Assembly: GCA_031412355.1 (NCBI GenBank)
Contig: JANOCR010000157.1
Location: 1-5,840 of the forward strand
Reading direction: 5' to 3'
DNA from: JAENVT01 sp031412355
GTDB taxonomy: Bacteria; Actinomycetota; Acidimicrobiia; Acidimicrobiales; Ilumatobacteraceae
DNA: 5,840 bases
The notes beneath the pieces are model-generated. The model saw only the letters and a program-made list of their open reading frames with translations. It was not told where the DNA came from and made no database searches. A program made the position numbers and the translations under genes. The stretch's first letter is position 1; each line of letters begins with the position of its first letter. Shown here piece after piece: positions 1 to 5,840 of this stretch.

Positions 1-1949
1 GTGCCGCTGCCGGCCAGGAAGCCCTCCACGAATGCGGCGCCGACTGCGGGTGCCGTGCCCACCGACAGGGCCCGCGACAGACGGGCGCCGACCAGGGCAC
101 GATTCCATGTGTCGCCGTCATGCAGCAGCCGGGTGGCGCGACCCTGCACCAACCCGTGCACGTCGACGCGCTCGGCGATGACCGTCAGGACCGCCGGCCA
201 CTGCGCTCGGCGAGCGGGGTGATCGACCAAAGCCAGCGCGGCCTGCACACCGGCCAACCGCTCGACCATCGCCGCCGCGGCGCCATCGTCGAGCGAACGG
301 CACGCCATCATGACACCGGCCACCACGCGCACGACCAGCCCGTCGAACACGGTCCGCAACGCACTGGCATCGGTGCCGCGCACATCGCCGTAGCGCAACG
401 CCCGCGCCAGCGGACCCAGTGTGTCGATGACCTGCACGACATCGGGATCGTGCGCGGCCTGGGCCTCGACCAGCGCAACGACCGGCTGGACGACCTCGGG
501 CAGGTCGGCCAGCAGTGCCATGTCGAGCAGCGCGACGAGGTCGGCGAGCGCGTCGACCGACGCCGCGCGCTCGAGCAGGCGATGTGTCGCCGCGGCCTGC
601 ACGGTGGTGCCGTGGGCCGACAACTCGATGACGCGAATCGTCAGCTCGGGCTCCCACAACAGCAGCCACGTCTCGCGGAACGTCCCGCTGCTGCCTCGGC
701 CTTCCTCGACCGAGCCCCAGTGCACACCGAGCGCCCGTAGCCGGTGCAGCAACACCGACCGCGCCCGCCCGTTTGGGGTGCGCACGTCGAGTTCGACGGT
801 CTGCGCGGTCGCGGCCGGTTTCAAGCGAACCCGGCGTTGCTGGGCGGCGAGGTCGCGCGCCAATGGAACCTGCGGGGCCTCGTCGGGTACCTCGCCGATG
901 GCGTCGCCGACGATCAGCTCGCGGTGGATCAAGGTCATGCCACTTGCGCCGGCCATCACCGTGTCGGCGGCGTCGAGCACCTCGGCCAGCCCGGGGCGCG
1001 GCCGGTTGCGCAGCGCGGCCAGGGCAGTGGCGGCGCGAGTGGCGGCGATGAGGTCGTCGGGCGAGGCCGACATCCCCCTGTCGCGCAGCAATCGCGCCGC
1101 GCCGACGAACCAGCGGCTGATGCCCGGCTCGCCCGGATGCTTGAACACGTGCGCGTACCAGCCCGGGCTGCGCACGCCTGCGCCGTACCCACTGGCCGCG
1201 GCGAGTCGGCGATGGGTCCACGGCACCCAACACAGCCCAACTTTCACCTTCGATAGGCCGCGCAACGTGCGGGCATCGACCGCTGCGCTGGGCAACGGCT
1301 CGGCCAGCGCCGGAACGTGCCATGCGCCGCACACGACCGCGATCCGCTGGTGCCCATCTGCGATCGTGCGGCGCAACGTCTGGCGCATGTGGGCCTCGCG
1401 CTGCGCTTCGCGCAGGGTCGCCGCATCGCGCCCGCCGCGCACAGCAGTCATCGCCACGGCCACAGCGTCGAACGCCGGCGTGCCGTCGCCGCGGTGCTCG
1501 ATCACGTCGTCCCACCAGCGTTCAGGGTCGGGATCGCCGGCGGCCTCGGCCAGCGCAGCCAGCGGATCTCCGACCGCGGCCGTCAAGCTCAGTTCGTCGT
1601 CCGCCTCATCCGCGTCATCCGTGCCGCCGGCCAGCGATTGTTGCAGCGGCAAGTCCATCGCCCGCACCACGACATCGTGCTGTTGGGCCCATGCGAACGC
1701 CTGCCATTCGGGACTGAACTCGGCGAACGGCAAGAAGGCGGCACGCTGCGGATGGTTGACCACATACCCCAGCAGCGCCACCGGCGGCACCAGGTGCTGG
1801 TGGCCGACCCAAGCCAGTGCTGCCTCGCAATCGGCCGGCAGCTCGACCAGCACCGCGGATGGCTTCAGGGCATCGAGGGCGCGCACCACCGACCTGGCCG
1901 ACCCGGGACCGTGGTGACGGACCCCCAGGAGCTGCACCGTCGGCGTCAT
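1..1949 (-). CDS. DUF5682-family protein (YehM-like), C-terminus cut by window edge
   Basis: This is the last visible gene of the minus-strand operon, with 649 codons seen and no stop before the window edge. The N-terminus has the family hallmark GVRHHGPGSAR (residues 9-19), then VLVELPAD (33-40, E36), PFAEFSPEW (74-82), RAMDLP (96-101), REAHM (184-188) and VVCGAWHVPAL (205-215). The two GxxH motifs (G9-H12 and G208-H211) with E36 between them resemble the active-site signature of the Tiki/TraB/EreA/ChaN hydrolase superfamily; this enzymatic reading is my inference. An acidic linker lies at about 111-119. From about residue 450 the protein looks mostly helical. I chose the ATG at 1949 because the hallmark motif begins nine residues later and it sits 5 bases after the ATPase stop. 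Its Shine-Dalgarno is weak (GAGAG, 11 bases away), which suggests translational coupling. I see no signal peptide or membrane segment, so it is probably cytoplasmic. The substrate is unknown. The family call is from remembered motifs. Confidence 0.88.
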   Translation of the reverse strand, partial: MTPTVQLLGVRHHGPGSARSVVRALDALKPSAVLVELPADCEAALAWVGHQHLVPPVALLGYVVNHPQRAAFLPFAEFSPEWQAFAWAQQHDVVVRAMDLPLQQSLAGGTDDADEADDELSLTAAVGDPLAALAEAAGDPDPERWWDDVIEHRGDGTPAFDAVAVAMTAVRGGRDAATLREAQREAHMRQTLRRTIADGHQRIAVVCGAWHVPALAEPLPSAAVDARTLRGLSKVKVGLCWVPWTHRRLAAASGYGAGVRSPGWYAHVFKHPGEPGISRWFVGAARLLRDRGMSASPDDLIAATRAATALAALRNRPRPGLAEVLDAADTVMAGASGMTLIHRELIVGDAIGEVPDEAPQVPLARDLAAQQRRVRLKPAATAQTVELDVRTPNGRARSVLLHRLRALGVHWGSVEEGRGSSGTFRETWLLLWEPELTIRVIELSAHGTTVQAAATHRLLERAASVDALADLVALLDMALLADLPEVVQPVVALVEAQAAHDPDVVQVIDTLGPLARALRYGDVRGTDASALRTVFDGLVVRVVAGVMMACRSLDDGAAAAMVERLAGVQAALALVDHPARRAQWPAVLTVIAERVDVHGLVQGRATRLLHDGDTWNRALVGARLSRALSVGTAPAVGAAFVEGFLAGSG

Positions 1950-1954
1950 GGGAT

Positions 1955-3052
1955 CTACAACTCTCGACATGCTTCGTAGAAGTCGTCCCAACCGGCGCGG
2001 TCGCGTACCACGGCCTCGAGGTACTCGCGCCAGGCAATGGTGTCGTGCACGGGGTCTTTGACCACCGCGCCGAGGATTCCGGCGGCGACATCGGCGGCAT
2101 TCAACTGGCCATCGCCGAAGTGAGCGGCCAACGCCAACCCATTGGTCACTACCGAGATCGCCTCGGCGGTCGACAGCGACCCGCTGGGAACCTTCAGGCT
2201 GACCCGCCCATCTTCGGTTGCCCCGCTGCGCAGTTCGCGAAACACGGTGACGACGCGGCGGATCTCTTCGTCGGCGGCCGGAACCTTCGGCAGTTTCAAG
2301 GCAACACCCATCTCGGCAACGCGCCTTCGCACGATCGCGACCTCTTCTTCGGGGTCGGCCGGCAGCGGCAACACAACGGTGTTGAAGCGGCGGCGCAATG
2401 CCGCCGACAGATCGTTGATGCCGCGGTCGCGGTCGTTGGCCGTGGCGATCAGGTTGAAGCCTGGCACCGCCTGTATCTCGCTGGCCAGTTCGGGCACCGG
2501 CAGGGTCTTTTCGCTGAGCACGGTGACCAACGCGTCTTGCACGTCGCTGGGCATCCGCGTCAACTCTTCGACCCGCACGATCGAGCCAGCGCGCATCGCC
2601 CGGTACACCGGGCTCGGCACCAACGCAGCCTCGCTGGGACCCTCGGCCAGCAGCCGCGCGTAGTTCCACCCGTAGCGCAGGCTCTCTTCGGCGGTGCCAG
2701 CGGTGCCCTGCACCAGCAGCGTCGAATCGCCGCTGATGGCTGCAGCCAGGTGCTCGCTGACCCACGTCTTGGCCGTGCCCGGCACACCCAGCAATAGCAG
2801 GGCGCGGTCGGTAGCGAGTGTGGCCACGGCGATCTCGATCAGCCGCCGCTGGCCGACGTACTTCGGGCTGATCAACGTGCCATCGGGCAGCGTGCCGCCC
2901 AGCAGGTACGTGACCACGGCCCACGGCGACAACCGCCAACTGGGCGGGCGTTGGCGTTCGTCGGCGGCGGCCAGCGCAGCCAATTCGTGGGCGAACTCGT
3001 GCTCGGCGTGGGGACGGAGCACCGAGTTGGGCGGGGATGACGGCGGCGTCAT
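1955..3052 (-). CDS. MoxR-like AAA+ ATPase (YehL-type)
   Basis: This 365-residue protein is a complete single-domain AAA+ ATPase, probably a hexameric, cytoplasmic, chaperone-like remodelling machine as known for MoxR proteins. Walker A is GVPGTAKT (residues 89-96, K95). The Walker B region is SIVRVEEL (157-164), with glutamate where the usual aspartate sits. Sensor 1 is IATAND (202-207, N206). The arginine-finger region is ALRRRFN (218-224), followed by VVLPLP. The sensor 2 region, about 290-300 (LSTAEA), lacks the arginine common in MoxR proteins. About 80 N-terminal residues precede Walker A, and a helical lid and C-terminal region follow. The ATG at 3052 overlaps the upstream stop as ATGA and has a GGAG site 5 bases before it. 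Its neighbours (SWIM, DUF5691 and DUF5682 proteins) match the YehL-type MoxR context as I remember it. The AAA+ assignment is firm; the subfamily rests on motifs and context. Confidence 0.95.
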   Translation of the reverse strand: MTPPSSPPNSVLRPHAEHEFAHELAALAAADERQRPPSWRLSPWAVVTYLLGGTLPDGTLISPKYVGQRRLIEIAVATLATDRALLLLGVPGTAKTWVSEHLAAAISGDSTLLVQGTAGTAEESLRYGWNYARLLAEGPSEAALVPSPVYRAMRAGSIVRVEELTRMPSDVQDALVTVLSEKTLPVPELASEIQAVPGFNLIATANDRDRGINDLSAALRRRFNTVVLPLPADPEEEVAIVRRRVAEMGVALKLPKVPAADEEIRRVVTVFRELRSGATEDGRVSLKVPSGSLSTAEAISVVTNGLALAAHFGDGQLNAADVAAGILGAVVKDPVHDTIAWREYLEAVVRDRAGWDDFYEACREL

Positions 3053-3861
3053 GGTGTCTCCAGTTCGGTGAGCATGTGGTGGCGGAGACGGGCGAGATCT
3101 GCGAGGGCGAACGCCAGGCCGATGGTGGGTTGCGACGGATCGATGCGGCCGATCGCCTCGCCCAGTTCGGGTAGCGACGCCGGCTGCATGCGGGCGACGA
3201 CGTTGACGAGGACGGCGCGGTGGCTGATCCCGAACACACCAGACGACAGCCCGCCGGCGATCGTGCGCGCCGCCTGCTTAGGCGATGCCCAGAGCACCGC
3301 GAGCAGGTCGGGCACGATGGCAAGTTCGGGCAGTTCGCCGATGGCTTCCATGACTGCAGGCTTCTTGGCGACGCATGCCAGCCGCGGCGACCACTCGATC
3401 ATCCACTGCCCCAGCGGCCCGGCGGCGACCAACGCCCGGGCGTGCCGGGTGGCGTCGCCTCGATGTCGCGCCAGCACCGGCACCGCCAGGTCGGGAGCCA
3501 GGCGGCGGCCGCTGTGGATGACCGCGAGCAACCATTCGTCTTCCAGCACAGGCCAATCGGCGACGATGCGCCGCCAGGTGGCCGTGGCGGCGGGGGGCGT
3601 GAGGGGCCGCGGATCGAGGTCGGGTGGGGCGATCAGCTGCGCGCTGTCGCCGGGAAGCACACCGGCCCGCTGCGCCACGGCGCAACCGGCCACCTGTTGC
3701 AACAGCCGCTGCGACGGCGTGGGCTGCGGATCATCGGCGGCCAGGTCGGCCAGGCCACCGATCGGAGGGCTGGGCGGGTCGCGTCGATCGGTGCCCAGCA
3801 GGGCGACGGTCACCATCTCGCGCCAGTAATCGCCCAGTGTCGGCGCGGTGCCCGCGGTCAT
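3049..3861 (-). CDS. DUF5691-family protein, short form
   Basis: This is a complete 270-residue protein of unknown function and the second gene of the operon. The N-terminal stretch DYWREMVTVALLGTDRR (residues 11-27) is what I recognise as the DUF5691 start. A W-rich middle follows (W96, W103, W110, W153, W157) around VLEDEWLLAVIHSGRR (105-120). The region from about 160 to 260 reads as successive amphipathic helices, perhaps a HEAT-like scaffold; that is inference. I see no catalytic motif, signal peptide or membrane segment. The frame stays open upstream to 4344, but the ATG at 3861 is preferred: it forms an ATGA overlap with the SWIM gene stop, has AGGG 7 bases upstream, and begins just before the conserved stretch. 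From memory other DUF5691 proteins are considerably longer, so this may be a reduced version. Its place between SWIM and ATPase genes suggests an adaptor or structural subunit. Confidence 0.75.
   Translation of the reverse strand: MTAGTAPTLGDYWREMVTVALLGTDRRDPPSPPIGGLADLAADDPQPTPSQRLLQQVAGCAVAQRAGVLPGDSAQLIAPPDLDPRPLTPPAATATWRRIVADWPVLEDEWLLAVIHSGRRLAPDLAVPVLARHRGDATRHARALVAAGPLGQWMIEWSPRLACVAKKPAVMEAIGELPELAIVPDLLAVLWASPKQAARTIAGGLSSGVFGISHRAVLVNVVARMQPASLPELGEAIGRIDPSQPTIGLAFALADLARLRHHMLTELETP
3058..3061 (-). promoter_or_regulatory. Ribosome binding site of the MoxR ATPase gene
   Basis: GGAG on the minus strand lies 5 bases before the ATG at 3052 and inside the 3' end of the DUF5691 gene. 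It is the clearest Shine-Dalgarno site in the operon and supports the chosen start. Together with the ATGA overlap it suggests both coupling and independent re-initiation, perhaps giving higher output of the ATPase. Confidence 0.6.
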
Positions 3862-5261
3862 GAGGCGACCCTGACGAACGACGAGTCGGCAACCGGGCCG
3901 ATGTCGACGGCGCGGTCGGCAAGGTGCACGGTCAGTGGAACCAGACCCGCCACGGTCCACTCGGCGGTCACCGTGACGGGCCCACCGGCGCTGCACGCCA
4001 GCAGCGTGCCGACCGACGTGCCGTCGACCAGCGGCAGCGAGCCGGTCGAGTCGGTCAGCACCCACCGCCCGGCCACACGGGTCGGCGCAGCGACGACACA
4101 CAGCGGATAGCGCTCGAGCCAGGGCTCCGCGGCCAGCGCCGCGCCCAGCTGGGCGCAAGCTTGCGTGATCGATGAACCGGCAACGGGCGGCGCCTGTTGC
4201 GGCTCGCCGTGGCGCGGACCCACCAACACCCGCAATGCCACCGCGCCGGGATAGCGGAACAGGTCGGCGTGGACCTGCGTGCCGACCTCGAAACTGGTGT
4301 CGAGGCTCTGCTGGTACGCAGCGAACGACAACACCATCGCCCACTCGCCAGCCGCCTGGCCTTTGGCGCCGCCTCCACGCAACCAGATGCGGCGAACCTC
4401 GATGCGATCTTCACGAGTGTCACTGCGACCCATGACCACCCAATGATCCGTCAGCGGGACCCCCGCCAGCACGTCGGCCTGGCGAACGTGCCAACCGATC
4501 GTCGCCGCGACCGAGTCGGCCAGCGACACGGGCAGCTCGCCCAGATGCCGGCCCGACGTTGCCAACAGGTGCAGCACGCCCAACTCGGCCAGCACCCGCG
4601 AATGCCAATCGGGATCCGCGCCCACCAATCCGGCGAGGCGGCGCACCCGATTGGCCAGCCCGCCGACCTGAGCATCGATCAACCGGGCCGCCAACCCGTC
4701 CCATGTCTTGTAGCTGGCGAGCGACGGGTCGGCGAGGCCGGTGCGCAGGCGATCGTCGAGCCATCGATCGAGCTCGGCCAGCCCGGCGGCCATGCGCGCG
4801 ATCCGGTCGTCGCGCGTCTTGCTGGGCTCCATTGGTGGCAGCAGAACGGCAGGGGTTGGCGCCTCGGCATCACCCGCATCGACGGGTGGCGCAGCGGGTT
4901 CGGATGCCGGCATTGGCGCGTGGTCGGCGATGGCCGATCGCTTGGCGATCCACGACGCCGCGTACGGCGGCGGCTGACCCTCGGCCACATGCCCGTTGGC
5001 CCACAGCAGCAGTAGCGCGAGCGAGTGCTTGCAAGGGAAGACGCGACTCGGGCAGCTGCAGCGAAACGCGACCTCGACGTGGTCGACAGCGCATTCGTAG
5101 GGCTCGGCGCTGCTGCCGACGCAACGCCCCCACACCGCCCGCGAGTCGCACCCCGTACCGGTCCACCGGGCGGGGATGGCCAGCGGTTGGGCGGCGGACA
5201 CCGACGATGGCCTGGGCGCCAGCGCCAACACCTGCTCGACCTGCCAACGACCTGGACTCAC
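3858..5261 (-). CDS. SWIM zinc-finger protein (YehQ-like)
   Basis: This 467-residue protein is the first gene of the operon. The SWIM zinc-binding motif CxCx6CxH is intact at C68, C70, C77 and H79 (CSCPSRVFPCKH), followed by the helix LALLLLWANG (81-90). SWIM domains bind zinc and are known to mediate DNA or protein contacts. The N-terminal RWQVEQVLALAP (5-16) and VWGRCVGSS (43-51) are typical of this actinobacterial family. A flexible Ala/Pro/acid-rich linker covers about 112-150, then comes a helical region (150-265) and a beta-rich C-terminal half I cannot assign. The GTG at 5261 is chosen because the conserved N-terminus starts right there; the frame stays open to 5750, but that extension would run through the divergent gene. 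No good Shine-Dalgarno precedes it, so it may be leaderless. Its stop overlaps the next start (ATGA, 3858-3861). Its role is probably substrate or nucleic-acid recognition for the ATPase system, which is inference. Confidence 0.92.
   Translation of the reverse strand: MSPGRWQVEQVLALAPRPSSVSAAQPLAIPARWTGTGCDSRAVWGRCVGSSAEPYECAVDHVEVAFRCSCPSRVFPCKHSLALLLLWANGHVAEGQPPPYAASWIAKRSAIADHAPMPASEPAAPPVDAGDAEAPTPAVLLPPMEPSKTRDDRIARMAAGLAELDRWLDDRLRTGLADPSLASYKTWDGLAARLIDAQVGGLANRVRRLAGLVGADPDWHSRVLAELGVLHLLATSGRHLGELPVSLADSVAATIGWHVRQADVLAGVPLTDHWVVMGRSDTREDRIEVRRIWLRGGGAKGQAAGEWAMVLSFAAYQQSLDTSFEVGTQVHADLFRYPGAVALRVLVGPRHGEPQQAPPVAGSSITQACAQLGAALAAEPWLERYPLCVVAAPTRVAGRWVLTDSTGSLPLVDGTSVGTLLACSAGGPVTVTAEWTVAGLVPLTVHLADRAVDIGPVADSSFVRVAS
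3869..3872 (-). promoter_or_regulatory. Ribosome binding site of the DUF5691 gene
   Basis: AGGG on the minus strand lies 7 bases before the ATG at 3861, inside the end of the SWIM gene. It helps decide in favour of this start over the long upstream open frame, which overlaps the SWIM gene. Confidence 0.45.
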
Positions 5262-5312
5262 TCTGTCACCGTAGTAAAGGGGTGCGACACGGAGCCATGA
5301 GACAATCAGGAA
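5262..5312. promoter_or_regulatory. Divergent promoter region between the operon and the hydrolase gene
   Basis: These 51 bases separate two divergent GTG start codons and are the only real intergenic DNA in the window, so both promoters probably lie here or reach into the flanking genes. It holds an AT-richer patch at 5272-5278, which reads TTTACTA on the minus strand and is a weak -10 candidate for the SWIM gene. GACAAT at 5301-5306 is a -10 candidate for the plus-strand gene. Neither start has a well-spaced Shine-Dalgarno. I cannot see a convincing -35 element or operator. Confidence 0.5.
5301..5306 (+). promoter_or_regulatory. Candidate -10 element for a leaderless hydrolase transcript
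   Basis: GACAAT ends 6 bases before the GTG at 5313. That spacing would put the transcription start on the start codon itself, the arrangement known for leaderless actinobacterial mRNAs. The match to the TAnnnT consensus is imperfect and no -35 is evident. Confidence 0.35.
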
Positions 5313-5840
5313 GTGACTCAGGGGCATCAACTGTTCGACCGTGACCGCAGCTGTCTGGTCGTGATCGACGTGCAGCAGTTCTTCCTCGACAAGCTCCCGC
5401 CCGACCAACCACGGCCACTGGTCGCACGCATCGCCTGGCTGATGCGCGTCGCCCGTGCGCTGGGCATCCCGACCATCGCCACTGCCGAAGACATCGCCAA
5501 CGATGGGCCGCTCGTCGCCGACCTGGCTGCCGAGTTGCCCGAGGGCACCACAGTGCACGACAAGATGGTGTTCGGTTTGGCCGGCCAGCAAGCGATCGTC
5601 GACGACGTTAAACGGACCGGTCGCGGCGAGTTCGTGATCGCGGGATTGGAAACCGATGTGTGCGTCGCCCATTCGGCGATCGGGCTGATGGAACTCGGCT
5701 ACCGCGTGGCGGTGATCGACGATGCCACCGCGTCTCCCGGGCCGCACCACGACTACGGCATCGGCCGCGTCCGCGCCGCGGGCGCCGTGATCACCTCGGT
5801 GAAGGGCATCTACTACGAATGGATGCGCGACCTGGCGACG
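5313..5840 (+). CDS. Isochorismatase-family cysteine hydrolase, C-terminus cut by window edge
   Basis: The visible part is 176 residues of an isochorismatase-like alpha/beta hydrolase, a family that cleaves amides, nicotinamide-like compounds or isochorismate by a cysteine nucleophile. The catalytic triad is visible: D19 in LVVIDVQQFF (15-24), K84 in HDKMVFG (82-88) and C117 in GLETDVCV (111-118). The segment GYRVAVIDDATAS (129-141) is the usual strand after the nucleophile helix. Family members are commonly about 180-210 residues, so only a short tail should be missing. The GTG at 5313 is the only sensible start: an in-frame stop lies at 5298-5300, and AGGA is only 2 bases away, too close to serve as a normal ribosome site. 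No signal peptide is seen, so it is probably cytosolic. The substrate cannot be deduced. It is transcribed away from the minus-strand operon and need not share its function. Confidence 0.92.
   Translation, partial: MTQGHQLFDRDRSCLVVIDVQQFFLDKLPPDQPRPLVARIAWLMRVARALGIPTIATAEDIANDGPLVADLAAELPEGTTVHDKMVFGLAGQQAIVDDVKRTGRGEFVIAGLETDVCVAHSAIGLMELGYRVAVIDDATASPGPHHDYGIGRVRAAGAVITSVKGIYYEWMRDLAT

Larger units (their letters stand above)
1..5261 (-). other. Four-gene operon: SWIM, DUF5691, MoxR ATPase, DUF5682
   Basis: Four co-directional genes have junctions of ATGA overlap (3858-3861), ATGA overlap (3049-3052) and a 5-base gap (1950-1954). No terminator or promoter fits inside these junctions, so co-transcription from the 5262-5312 region is very likely. 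The gene set resembles YehL-type MoxR clusters, in which a vWA-domain gene usually accompanies the ATPase. That gene would be expected beyond the left edge and is not seen here. Confidence 0.85.

Noticed and set aside
118..1515. Minus-strand open frame of 465 codons within the DUF5682 gene
   Set aside because: It is a different frame of the same strand, extremely Arg/Gly/Ala-rich, and overlaps the supported DUF5682 frame throughout.
421..1917. Long plus-strand open frame opposite the DUF5682 gene (498 codons)
   Set aside because: Its translation is low-complexity, rich in Ser, Arg, Ala and Thr, with no motif, while the minus strand encodes a recognisable family over the same bases. It is a high-GC antisense shadow.
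1817..2797. Plus-strand open frame opposite the ATPase gene (326 codons)
   Set aside because: It lies antisense to a complete AAA+ gene with all its motifs and shows no family resemblance of its own.
3862..4344. N-terminal extension of the DUF5691 frame
   Set aside because: It would overlap the SWIM gene by almost 500 bases and is Arg/Gly-rich without motifs. The ATG at 3861 with its ATGA overlap and AGGG site is better.
5297..5344. ATG at 5297 as a start for the hydrolase
   Set aside because: It is in a different frame and meets a stop at 5342, so it cannot encode the isochorismatase fold.
5262..5750. N-terminal extension of the SWIM frame
   Set aside because: It runs antisense through the isochorismatase-family gene, whose catalytic triad is intact, and adds no SWIM-family sequence.
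1..5840. CRISPR array, tRNA or rRNA genes, insertion sequence ends, rho-independent terminators
   Set aside because: No spaced direct repeats, cloverleaf-like segment, transposase motif or hairpin followed by a T-run was seen; coding sequence fills nearly the whole window.

Overview
This is a high-GC window, roughly two-thirds G+C by eye. Protein coding is nearly continuous, start codons include GTG, and two oppositely directed genes start without good Shine-Dalgarno sites. This looks like a chromosomal segment of an actinobacterium (Actinomycetota). I cannot assign an order or genus. I see no RNA gene, CRISPR array, insertion sequence or phage-like gene.

Layout: positions 1-5261 carry four tightly packed genes, all on the minus strand and read from right to left. 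They are a SWIM zinc-finger protein (5261-3858), a short DUF5691-type protein (3861-3049), a MoxR-like AAA+ ATPase (3052-1955), and a large DUF5682-type protein (1949 to beyond position 1, so its C-terminus is missing). The first two junctions are ATGA start/stop overlaps and the third is a 5-base gap, so this is almost certainly one translationally coupled operon. A 51-base gap (5262-5312) separates it from a divergent plus-strand gene for an isochorismatase-family cysteine hydrolase (5313 to beyond 5840), which has a visible Asp-Lys-Cys triad and is also cut by the window edge.

How the genes may work together: the gene set SWIM protein, MoxR-type ATPase and large DUF5682-type protein resembles, from memory, the poorly understood YehL-type MoxR systems (E. 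coli yehL/yehM/yehP/yehQ). In those, a vWA-domain protein completes the set. No vWA gene lies in the window, so I predict one just beyond position 1. MoxR ATPases with vWA partners generally act as chaperone-like remodelling machines. The most informative new observation is in the DUF5682 protein. It carries two GxxH motifs and a glutamate arranged like the active site of the Tiki/TraB/EreA/ChaN hydrolase superfamily, so the ATPase may deliver or activate an enzyme. That is inference. The isochorismatase-like gene is divergent and probably unrelated in function.
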